Shown in pieces: positions 1 to 5,545 of a DNA stretch of 24,986 nucleotides. Position 1 is the first letter of the stretch. Every line of letters begins with the position of its first letter. Made by a program: the position numbers and the translations under genes. The DNA lies in the NCBI GenBank assembly GCA_965662565.1, contig CBFIHS010000029.1, positions 1 through 24,986 of the forward strand. Direction: 5' to 3'. The notes below the pieces were generated by a model. The model saw only the letters and a list, made by a program, of their open reading frames with translations. It searched no databases and was not told the DNA's origin. This DNA is from UBA5109 sp965662565 (GTDB lineage: Bacteria; Pseudomonadota; Gammaproteobacteria; Pseudomonadales; Pseudohongiellaceae).

Positions 1-30
1 GTGGAGGTTCAAGTCCTCTCCTGGGCACCA
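1..30 (+). tRNA. tRNA 3' end (partial), probably tRNA-Leu
   Basis: The window opens inside a tRNA. A T-loop TTCAAGT (8-14) is flanked by a 5-bp T-stem (GGAGG 3-7 with CCTCT 15-19, one G-T pair). It is followed by a 7-nt acceptor strand CCTGGGC (20-26), discriminator A (27) and encoded CCA (28-30). The 5' acceptor strand, anticodon and most of the variable arm lie outside the window. Discriminator A and a T-arm/acceptor pattern close to bacterial tRNA-Leu (UAA-type) suggest leucine, but the anticodon is not visible. It could also be only a duplicated 3' fragment left by site-specific integration. Confidence 0.8.
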
Positions 31-557
31 CATAACTGACGAAACCCCGCTGTATACAGCTTTAAGCCTAGGCAAAACCAACCTAAAGTTTCAAAAGTGG
101 TCAAATAAGTGGTCAAGTCTTCATTCTTTTTAACTATTAGGTCGTTAGCCTCTAGGTAACCGACAATGTCGACCATAATTCGGTAGCTTAGCTTATACCG
201 CTGCAGCCAATAGTCTTGTCTATAACTGGTGGGTCCTAACGCAACCAATAACCAACGGTGTTGAAGGCTTACTCTCGAAAGGTTCAGTAAAACGAAGCCC
301 CAGTGCCTGCGAAGTTGCTCTGTTTGAGGTTTGTTTCGGTTACCACGCGTTTGCTCTGTGAAGTAACCTATCAACTGCTGCAAGGCATCAGAGCTATGGC
401 AGCTAGTCTGCACCAGCATAGACGTTAGAAAGCTGTGATGGTCTTTCTCATCGGTTGGTAATGGATGGCCTGATAGCTTCCTACAGAGGATAGTGAGGGT
501 TGTTGGCTCCTCGGTACTCATAGGGACTGTAGCGGCTAAGAAGTCCTCTATAGCCAA
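9..557 (-). CDS. Unrecognised protein, probably truncated; C-terminus runs into the tRNA
   Basis: I do not recognise this 182-residue frame. Its first part (about residues 1-145) looks like real protein, with helical segments and balanced composition. The stretch RYKLSYRIMVDIVGYLEAN (about 120-140) resembles the recognition helix of a winged-helix DNA-binding or plasmid replication-initiator domain, a weak inference. The last 35 residues are encoded by tRNA-flanking DNA, and the stop codon (9-11) lies in the tRNA T-loop, so the natural C-terminus is probably lost. The start is unclear: TTG at 557 has no Shine-Dalgarno sequence, and ATG at 521 (Met13) also lacks one. AT-rich repeats lie upstream at 663-804. 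Best read as a remnant of an integrated element. Confidence 0.4.
   Translation of the reverse strand: MAIEDFLAATVPMSTEEPTTLTILCRKLSGHPLPTDEKDHHSFLTSMLVQTSCHSSDALQQLIGYFTEQTRGNRNKPQTEQLRRHWGFVLLNLSRVSLQHRWLLVALGPTSYRQDYWLQRYKLSYRIMVDIVGYLEANDLIVKKNEDLTTYLTTFETLGWFCLGLKLYTAGFRQLCGAQERT
49..60. repeat. 12-bp perfect palindrome just after the tRNA
   Basis: GCTGTATACAGC is a perfect palindrome 19 bases downstream of the tRNA CCA end and is followed by TTTAAG. As RNA it would form only a short hairpin (GCTG, TATA loop, CAGC), so it could be a weak tRNA terminator. It could equally be part of an attachment-site region. A second palindrome, GCCTAGGC, follows at 66-73. Confidence 0.4.
95..116. repeat. 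Direct repeat AAGTGGTCAA x2 near the tRNA end
   Basis: AAGTGGTCAA occurs at 95-104 and 107-116, a 12-bp period. Closely spaced direct repeats within about 100 bp of a tRNA 3' end resemble the arm-type binding sites of tyrosine integrases. No integrase gene or second copy of the tRNA 3' end is visible in the window, so that role is inferred only from position. Confidence 0.5.
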
Positions 558-613
558 GCAGTTATTATCATTAATATCTTAGACATTTACTTGAGCGTTT
601 CATCTGGTTCTCG

Positions 614-631
614 CTATTAGCGCTCTAATAG
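614..631. repeat. Perfect inverted repeat (7-bp stem, 4-nt loop)
   Basis: CTATTAG (614-620) and CTAATAG (625-631) form a perfect stem around the loop CGCT. It is nested inside a wider inverted pair, ATCTTAG (576-582) with CTAAGAT (639-645). The structure lies upstream of the minus-strand frame at 9-557 and next to the iteron-like repeats. There is no flanking T-run on either strand, so it does not look like a terminator. Confidence 0.5.
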
Positions 632-662
632 TAAAGTACTAAGATTACTTCTTGCTGTTTCT

Positions 663-753
663 TTCTACTTCTTTCTACTTCTTTCTACTTCTTACAACTT
701 CTTTTTACGCCGTTCTATTCCTTACTGTAGCTTGTTGGGCGGCTTCTACTTCT
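663..753. repeat. Iteron-like decamer repeats
   Basis: The decamer TTCTACTTCT occurs three times in perfect tandem (663-672, 673-682, 683-692). A degenerate copy follows, and a separate exact copy lies at 744-753, trailed by TCTAGT twice (751-762). Short direct repeats upstream of a possible DNA-binding protein gene, next to an AT-rich stretch, resemble plasmid replication iterons. They could also be simple pyrimidine-rich low-complexity expansion. The remainder of the gene-poor stretch 558-979 holds only the other repeats and the gene tail listed separately. Confidence 0.5.
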
Positions 754-772
754 AGTTCTAGTTCATTCTTTT

Positions 773-804
773 ATATAGTATCTATAAAATATAGTATCTA
801 TAAA
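773..804. repeat. Exact 16-bp tandem duplication, AT-rich
   Basis: ATATAGTATCTATAAA is present twice head-to-tail (773-788 and 789-804) with no mismatch. The unit is nearly all A/T, with an internal imperfect dyad around TATAGTATCTATA. It sits in the most AT-rich part of the 558-979 gap. It could be an unwinding-type element of an old replication origin, a promoter duplication or a recent slippage product. Confidence 0.65.
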
Positions 805-875
805 TCCTTAACTTATTTCTCATTCTATAATTAGTCTACTAAAGATTAAATCTGGCTAAGGCTATTACTTTTTAG

Positions 876-977
876 TGGGTTGTTTTTGCATCCACTATAC
901 TTGTGGGCGAGGCTCAAGAGCTTGCAGAATCGCCTGGAATCAGCTACGTTTTTGGTGCTTGTACTAGAGTAATTTGA
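876..977 (+). pseudogene. Possible tail of a lost plus-strand gene
   Basis: Between an in-frame stop at 873-875 and TGA at 975-977, one frame reads as a plausible C-terminal protein segment. Its end reads GISYVFGACTRVI, preceded by LVGEAQELAESP. There is no start codon with a ribosome site, and the frame is only about 33 codons long. The composition and helix-like pattern suggest the end of a real gene whose upstream part was replaced by the repeat-rich DNA to the left. It would converge on the YdhR-type gene that ends at 980. I cannot assign a family, and chance is a live alternative. Confidence 0.25.
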
Positions 978-979
978 GA

Positions 980-1276
980 TTAACTTGTAGCATTATCTAC
1001 CAGAGTAATCAGTTCTAGAAAATCCAAGCTTGGTCTCACACCATAGAGCTTAGTGACACCTTCCATGGTTTGTTCGGAGAAAAAGTTTTTAGCTGAAGCC
1101 TCGTCCTCCCAAACATAAAAATTCTTAGCTTGTTTTGTTTCTGGGCTAATCGTGAAAGCTTTGGAGCGTAAGCCCGGCATGTTTACGAATTTTGCACTTG
1201 ATGCTTCCGAGGTCTTACGAACAGCTTCTTCATTAAAATTTTCATCAAACGTAAATGTCACTAAAGTGCTTATCAT
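980..1276 (-). CDS. YdhR-type small monooxygenase-like protein
   Basis: This 98-residue protein has the layout of the YdhR putative monooxygenase family, a dimeric ferredoxin-like alpha/beta-barrel protein. It opens with a beta strand (MISTLVTFTFDENFN), followed by a helix and the segment PGLRSKAFTISPETKQAKNF. The strand then leads into FYVWEDEASAKNFF, a pattern typical of ABM/YdhR-like folds. Length matches the family (about 100 residues). The ATG at 1276 has a strong ribosome site (AAGGGGA). It lies 48 bp downstream of the SDR gene and is probably the last gene of the same transcript. Substrate is unknown; in this family the monooxygenase role is itself only a prediction. Confidence 0.75.
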   Translation of the reverse strand: MISTLVTFTFDENFNEEAVRKTSEASSAKFVNMPGLRSKAFTISPETKQAKNFYVWEDEASAKNFFSEQTMEGVTKLYGVRPSLDFLELITLVDNATS

Positions 1277-1324
1277 TTTTTTCCCCTTACAGGTTGTTTG
1301 TTATTATTAGCTATCTTGTAATTC

Positions 1325-2080
1325 TCAGGTGCCGTAATACATCCCGCCATTTACGTGAATAATTTGGCCATTGATGTAGGCTTGCTGAGGATGAGCGAGA
1401 AACATTGCCGCTGAAGCGATCTCATCGGTTTTTCCAAAACGTGGAACTGGAGGAGGATTACTCATTGGTGGTAGAGCACCTGCAGAAGCCGGCCTGATCG
1501 TTTCAATGGCGCCAGGTGAGATATTATTGCTAGTGATTCCTCTATCCCCAAATTCAGATGCTAGTGCTCGAGTAAAACCTACAATACCTGCTTTACCAGT
1601 TAGATTGTTCGTGCGATTTACAGCGCCGGTATGCCATGCAAAACCGCCAAGCGTGATAATGCGTCCCCAACCTTTTTCGATCATGCCCGGTAATGTCATT
1701 TGGCTCAAATGAAAGGTTCCATCTAAAGTAGTATCGAGAACTTTGCGCCAGCTCGAGTAATCCATATCAAGGAATTCCATCTGGCCTCTTGAGGATGCAT
1801 TGGCAACTAAAATATCCACAGGGCCAAATGCTTTTTCACTAGCGGCGATCATTGCGGAAACAGCGTTGCGATCGACAATATTGGCTACTTGAACAATCGC
1901 TTTAGCGCCTAATGCTTCCACTTCGTTAGCGACTTCTTCTGCCGCTTCGCGATCTTGTAGAGTATTAATAACCAGATTGGCACCGGCTTTGGCGAACTCT
2001 AGGGCGATGGCCTTACCAATATTACGTGAAGAGCCAGTTACAAGTGCGGTCTTTCCGTTTAAGGGTTTATCTGACAACAA
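1325..2080 (-). CDS. SDR-family protein lacking the canonical catalytic residues
   Basis: This is a 251-residue classical short-chain dehydrogenase/reductase fold. The nucleotide-binding motif TGSSRNIG is at 15-22, NAS at 94-96, and the C-terminal PGAIET and NGG segments are present. The catalytic region is unusual. Lys163 is kept, but the residue four before it, normally the catalytic Tyr, is Asn159. The Ser position is Gly146, and the tetrad Asn in the DxNLxGTF motif is Thr118. The protein may therefore bind NAD(P) without ordinary SDR chemistry, or do different chemistry. Translation probably starts at TTG (2080), just behind a good AGGAGA site; no ATG is available. It sits 33 bp downstream of the ARD gene and 48 bp upstream of the YdhR-type gene, in one apparent operon. 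Confidence 0.9.
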   Translation of the reverse strand: MLSDKPLNGKTALVTGSSRNIGKAIALEFAKAGANLVINTLQDREAAEEVANEVEALGAKAIVQVANIVDRNAVSAMIAASEKAFGPVDILVANASSRGQMEFLDMDYSSWRKVLDTTLDGTFHLSQMTLPGMIEKGWGRIITLGGFAWHTGAVNRTNNLTGKAGIVGFTRALASEFGDRGITSNNISPGAIETIRPASAGALPPMSNPPPVPRFGKTDEIASAAMFLAHPQQAYINGQIIHVNGGMYYGT

Positions 2081-2113
2081 TGTTCTCCTGATTAGTTTAT
2101 ATTGGCTCGTTAA

Positions 2114-2677
2114 TTATTGTTTCAGGCTAGCGACAAAGCTATCCATATCTGGAATTTTTGAGACTATGTCATCACCTGAATTTTCGGCTACCCATCCATC
2201 TACAGTTGGGAAAAAACGGATTAACACAAAGTCAGGATTATCCCCCATATCAAACCAATGTTTAGTTTTTGAAGGAACGCTGATTAAGTCCCCTTTTTCA
2301 CAAAGCACTGCGTGAACTTTCTTATTCATATGGAAATAAAACAAGGCGCTACCTTCAACAAAAAACCTAATTTCATCATCACTATGTGTGTGTTCAGCAC
2401 TAAACTGTGCTCTTAATGTTTGTTTTTTAGGGTGCTCTGGCCAAAGAGCTGAAACATCAACATGCTCAAAACCGTATTCCGTATTTAACTTGTCGATATA
2501 CTCCTGATAAGCACTAAGAATTTCTTCATGATCAGCATCATTAGGAAATTTTTTAGGACTTGGCCATTGTTCTAGCCTTACATTAATTTCCTTTAGTTGT
2601 TCACTGATTAATGCATTATCAGTAATGGGTGAGCTATGTGCCTCGCCAGTTTCTTCAAAAATCTGCATTACACTCAT
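2114..2677 (-). CDS. mtnD: Acireductone dioxygenase family (cupin)
   Basis: The 187-residue protein matches acireductone dioxygenase, which in the methionine salvage pathway cleaves acireductone with O2. The outcome depends on whether Fe or Ni is bound. The four metal ligands are visible in the cupin core: His96 and His98 in EHTHSDDEIR, Glu102, and His140 in KTKHW. Positions and length fit the bacterial family. None of the usual salvage partners (mtnA, mtnB, mtnC or mtnK) lies in the window. The neighbours are instead an aldo/keto reductase, an SDR and a YdhR-type protein, so the true substrate could be a different enediol-like compound. The ATG at 2677 has only a weak ribosome site. Family assignment is firm; the pathway is less so. 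Confidence 0.85.
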   Translation of the reverse strand: MSVMQIFEETGEAHSSPITDNALISEQLKEINVRLEQWPSPKKFPNDADHEEILSAYQEYIDKLNTEYGFEHVDVSALWPEHPKKQTLRAQFSAEHTHSDDEIRFFVEGSALFYFHMNKKVHAVLCEKGDLISVPSKTKHWFDMGDNPDFVLIRFFPTVDGWVAENSGDDIVSKIPDMDSFVASLKQ

Positions 2678-2825
2678 AAGAAGTTTTCTCTTTTATATTT
2701 ATTATCTGTATTTAAATAAGTAAGGTAAAAGTAAGCGCGCACAATATGACTTTAATACCTTTTTAACAAGCTGCAGTATAAAAGTCTAAGTCTAGTACGC
2801 CAACTCAAATTCGAAAGCAATGATA

Positions 2826-3776
2826 TCAATAGGCTTCATCCCAGAGCTCGGCATAGTTATAAGGGCCACCCCATAGATCTCCTCTTAATAAACGGCAGTT
2901 TGCTTCTAAAGACTCTATTAATTGCATGTCTGTATCTGCTAGTTCAATTTCAGTTGAAGCTAAGTTTTCCTGCATACGCTCGGCATTCACAGTTTTTGGA
3001 ATGACTGCTGTGCCTCGCTGCATACTCCAAGCCAGTAATATTTGTGCAGGGCTGGCTTTATAGCGTAAAGCGATACTCTGAATAATAGGTGATTCTAGAG
3101 GAGCCTGGCTGTCTTCACTTTGGAAGAAAGCAGGGCGGTCACCAGATCCAAGAGGTGCATAGGCTGTTAAATGTACCTCTTGCTCATCGCAATACTTTTT
3201 TAGGCTTGCTTGTTGAAGCAAGGGGTGTAACTCAACTTGATTGTTCTCGGGTTTTATTCTGCTTTTACTTATCAGGTCGTTGAGTTTACGCTGACTGAAA
3301 TTAGATACGCCAATGTGTCGAATCAAGCCTTCATCAACACAGGCCTCCATAGCTTGCCAAGTTTCAATAATGGGGACTTCATCAAGGCTAAGGTACTCAT
3401 CATCTGATTTTGGGAAGCCAACACCAGGTTTGATTACAACAGGCCAATGAATTAGATACAGGTCCAGATAAGAAACTTGAAGTTTGTTTAAAGATTTCTC
3501 CAGTGCTGGTCGAACATCCTTTGCTAGATGTGCGTTGTTCCAGAGTTTGGAGGTAAGCCATAATTCCTCACGTGTAATTTCTCCATCAGCAATACTGTCA
3601 GAAAGAGCTTGTCCAATTGCTGATTCATTGCCATAGACAGCAGCGCAATCAAAATGACGATAGCCCACTGCGATTGCCTGTCGGATAGCTTGATAACTTT
3701 GATCGTTATCTGCCTTCCATGTGCCTAGGCCCATAATTGGCATTTGATCGCCATTTGCAAACTTTAATGATTTCAT
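2826..3776 (-). CDS. Aldo/keto reductase
   Basis: This is a 316-residue cytosolic NADPH-dependent (beta/alpha)8-barrel reductase that would reduce aldehydes or ketones to alcohols. The full AKR tetrad is present: Asp43 and Tyr48 in HFDCAAVYGNE, Lys77 in LTSKLWN and His110 in LIHWPV. Family signatures (GVSNFSQRKL, the cofactor segment IPKTVNAERMQEN) are intact. Length and sequence resemble AKR1/alcohol dehydrogenase [NADP+] types. It is the first gene of a minus-strand group and is followed after 148 bp by the ARD gene. It diverges from the alpha/beta hydrolase at 4047, with 270 bp between starts that include a dyad at 3813-3835 about 37 bp upstream of the ATG. The natural substrate cannot be read from the sequence. 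Confidence 0.93.
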   Translation of the reverse strand: MKSLKFANGDQMPIMGLGTWKADNDQSYQAIRQAIAVGYRHFDCAAVYGNESAIGQALSDSIADGEITREELWLTSKLWNNAHLAKDVRPALEKSLNKLQVSYLDLYLIHWPVVIKPGVGFPKSDDEYLSLDEVPIIETWQAMEACVDEGLIRHIGVSNFSQRKLNDLISKSRIKPENNQVELHPLLQQASLKKYCDEQEVHLTAYAPLGSGDRPAFFQSEDSQAPLESPIIQSIALRYKASPAQILLAWSMQRGTAVIPKTVNAERMQENLASTEIELADTDMQLIESLEANCRLLRGDLWGGPYNYAELWDEAY

Positions 3777-3812
3777 TGTTATCTTCTTATTTTAATAAAA
3801 GTGTTGTGCACT

Positions 3813-3835
3813 AATTCGTAACTCAATATCGAATT
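3813..3835. promoter_or_regulatory. Candidate operator, dyad of LysR-box geometry
   Basis: AATTCG (3813-3818) and CGAATT (3830-3835) are perfect inverted half-sites separated by exactly 11 bp. They match the T-N11-A geometry of LysR-type regulator boxes. The site lies in the divergent spacer, 38 bp from the aldo/keto reductase start and about 210 bp from the hydrolase start. No regulator gene is adjacent in the window, so the binding protein is unknown and chance is possible in AT-rich DNA. Confidence 0.35.
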
Positions 3836-4046
3836 GTCAAACATACATAAGCGCAGTAAAACTATAAAATTAAAAGTGAAAAGCATTGATCAGGTCTCTA
3901 CTAGATATCCACAGTAAATAATACTACCATCTTTGTCAGAAGAGCGATGAGGCATCTCAAGAGTGTCTGAAGTTTATTAATATCTTAGCGATAGATTTTA
4001 GAAAAATAAGAGAAAAAATAATAAAAATTTAATAATGAGGAAAATT

Positions 4047-4766
4047 ATGACAACTATTGTATTGGTTCACGGAGCATGGCATGGCGCATGGTGTTGGAAG
4101 AAAGTGACACCATTATTGGAAGCCGCAGGGCATAAAGTAATTGTGCCAGATTTACCAGGCTCTGGTGCGGACCCAACACCAGCTGCTGAAGTAAGCCTCG
4201 AGGCTTATGCAAATTCATTGGCTCAGTTACTTGATCAACAAGACGAAAAAGTAGTGATGGTAGGTCATTCAATGGGCGGAATGGCGATTTCTGCCGCTGC
4301 TGAGTTACGTCCTGATAAAATAGGGGCACTAGTTTATCTTTCCGGTTTCCTGCCGCAATCGGGCCAGTCTTTATTGTCATTGGAAGAATCGAATCCGCAT
4401 TCTTCGGTACCACCTGCATTGATCCCGGCTGCGGATGGAGTAACTGGAACGCTCAAGGCAGAGCTAGTGAAGGAGTTGTTTTATCATGACTGCAGTGATG
4501 AAGACCTTCAATATTCATTGGCTCATCATCATGCGCAAGCCTTGGCTCCATTAGCAACACCTTTAACGCTTACTGATGAAAATTTCGGTTCAGTACCACG
4601 TTACTACATTGAGCTATTATCTGATCGTGCTATCCATATTGATATGCAACGGCAATTGATCGCCGGATCTCCCTGTAAAGCTGTTTATTCTATTGACTCA
4701 AGTCACTCACCTTTTTTCTCTAAACCCGATGAAGTTGCAGAGACTTTGTTAAAGGTTTCAGTGTAA
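4047..4766 (+). CDS. Alpha/beta hydrolase, HNL/methylesterase-like
   Basis: This is a 239-residue single-domain alpha/beta hydrolase of the hydroxynitrile lyase/methylesterase (salicylate esterase-like) type. It opens with VLVHGAWHGAWCW, the family's oxyanion-hole region. The nucleophile is Ser75 in GHSMGG; Asp193 (LSDRAIH) and His220 (DSSHSPFF) complete the triad. There is no signal peptide, so it is probably cytosolic. An ATG also exists at 4035, but AGGA at 4038-4041 sits at proper spacing before the ATG at 4047, so I chose the latter. It diverges from the aldo/keto reductase and precedes a small basic protein and trxC on the same strand. It likely acts on a small ester or carbonyl compound; the substrate is not determinable. 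Confidence 0.9.
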   Translation: MTTIVLVHGAWHGAWCWKKVTPLLEAAGHKVIVPDLPGSGADPTPAAEVSLEAYANSLAQLLDQQDEKVVMVGHSMGGMAISAAAELRPDKIGALVYLSGFLPQSGQSLLSLEESNPHSSVPPALIPAADGVTGTLKAELVKELFYHDCSDEDLQYSLAHHHAQALAPLATPLTLTDENFGSVPRYYIELLSDRAIHIDMQRQLIAGSPCKAVYSIDSSHSPFFSKPDEVAETLLKVSV

Positions 4767-4779
4767 TTTTTTAAAAAGT

Positions 4780-4798
4780 GCTGGTTTTTATGGCCAGC
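4780..4798. terminator. Hairpin after hydrolase gene
   Basis: GCTGGTTTTTATGGCCAGC forms a 5-bp stem (GCTGG/CCAGC) with a T-rich 9-nt loop, 14 bases past the hydrolase stop. A T-run follows only on the minus strand. It may be an attenuating hairpin rather than a full terminator before the small ORF and trxC. A near-identical hairpin follows the cytochrome gene at 19781-19799. Confidence 0.3.
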
Positions 4799-4812
4799 CT
4801 TCTGGAAAAGTA

Positions 4813-4995
4813 ATGAGCAAAGTTAATTCCAAAAAGCTTGTAAAAAAATCTAAGCAGAAATTCGAAACTGATCCTTCACAGAGCTGCCGACCAGAAGGTA
4901 AAAAATTTATGGTCAGTGCGCATCGCGCTAAAGCTAGAGGCAAGATTCGTTATGTGGAGACTAATGATCTGAAAAAGAATTGTAAGTTTTTATAG
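4813..4995 (+). CDS. Small lysine-rich hypothetical protein
   Basis: This is a 60-residue, strongly basic protein with many Lys/Arg spread along its length and two cysteines (Cys25 and Cys57). It has no signal peptide or membrane segment. I do not recognise the family. The ATG is preceded by GGAAAAGTA, an acceptable ribosome site. The gene ends only 11 bp before trxC on the same strand, so translation with trxC is likely. The composition would suit nucleic-acid binding or ribosome association, but this is only inference. A spurious frame remains possible, although the spacing and ribosome site favour a real gene. Confidence 0.6.
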   Translation: MSKVNSKKLVKKSKQKFETDPSQSCRPEGKKFMVSAHRAKARGKIRYVETNDLKKNCKFL

Positions 4996-5006
4996 GATAA
5001 GATTTC

Positions 5007-5444
5007 ATGTCTGTCACTACAGTAGTCTGCTCATCTTGCTTAACTAGGAATCGAATTCCAAGCGATCGACTTGCTGATGGGCCGAAATGCGGTAAATGCA
5101 AAGTTGCCTTATTTAAAGGGCAGCCCTTCGAGCTAAATCAAGCGAACGCCGGTTCAATTCTAAGTCATACTGAGGTCCCCGTTCTTGTTGATTGCTGGGC
5201 TTCTTGGTGCGGGCCTTGCAAAAGTTTTGCTCCAATCTTTGAAGCGGCAGCTAAAAAAATTGAACCAGAGCTCTTGTTTGCCAAGCTCGACACAGAGGCT
5301 AACCAACAGTTAGCTGCACAGTGGAGCATTCGCTCTATTCCAACTTTGATCGCTTTCAAAGGGGGTGCTGAACACGCGAGAGTCAGTGGAGCATTGCCGC
5401 TTGGGCAGCTTGAGCAATGGTTAGAGCAAGAAGGTGTACTCTAA
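5007..5444 (+). CDS. trxC: Thioredoxin 2
   Basis: This is a 145-residue cytosolic thiol-disulfide oxidoreductase that reduces protein disulfides. Its N-terminal zinc-binding module, characteristic of thioredoxin 2, has CxxC pairs at Cys8/Cys11 and Cys28/Cys31. The thioredoxin domain follows, with the active site WCGPC (Cys68/Cys71) and the cis-proline motif RSIPTL. Length matches E. coli TrxC (139). AGGA lies nine bases before the ATG. The gene closes the plus-strand run started by the alpha/beta hydrolase. In enterobacteria trxC responds to oxidative stress through OxyR, but no clear OxyR site was identified here. Confidence 0.96.
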   Translation: MSVTTVVCSSCLTRNRIPSDRLADGPKCGKCKVALFKGQPFELNQANAGSILSHTEVPVLVDCWASWCGPCKSFAPIFEAAAKKIEPELLFAKLDTEANQQLAAQWSIRSIPTLIAFKGGAEHARVSGALPLGQLEQWLEQEGVL

Positions 5445-5475
5445 AGTAAAGTCATTGCTCATTACAATTCAGGGC

Positions 5476-5530
5476 AGCTTGTATAATGCCTTTGCCTTTC
5501 GAGTAAGGTTAAAACAAGCTTTTTACTTTT
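5476..5530. terminator. Candidate terminator between trxC and convergent hydrolase
   Basis: AGCTTGT (5476-5482) pairs with ACAAGCT (5514-5520). An inner CCTT/AAGG pair lies inside the loop, and TTTTTACTTTT follows on the plus strand. The position, between the convergent trxC and hydrolase genes, fits a terminator for trxC. The long loop lowers confidence. Confidence 0.4.
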
Positions 5531-5545
5531 AAACTCAGTTCTACC

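Noticed and set aside
49..60. Possible LexA (SOS) box
   Set aside because: CTGTATACAG has only two bases between CTGT and ACAG, whereas the LexA consensus needs eight.
663..692. CRISPR array
   Set aside because: Repeats are 10 bp with no spacers and no cas genes nearby.
652..834. Plus-strand frame of 60 residues rich in Phe, Ser, Tyr and Leu
   Set aside because: It is a translation of the pyrimidine-rich repeats; no ribosome site and low-complexity composition.
1977..2315. Plus-strand frame spanning the SDR-ARD junction
   Set aside because: It overlaps both genes antisense and shows no domain or ribosome site.
4054..4419. Minus-strand frame of 121 residues opposite the alpha/beta hydrolase
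   Set aside because: Antisense shadow of a gene with an intact catalytic triad and clear ribosome site.
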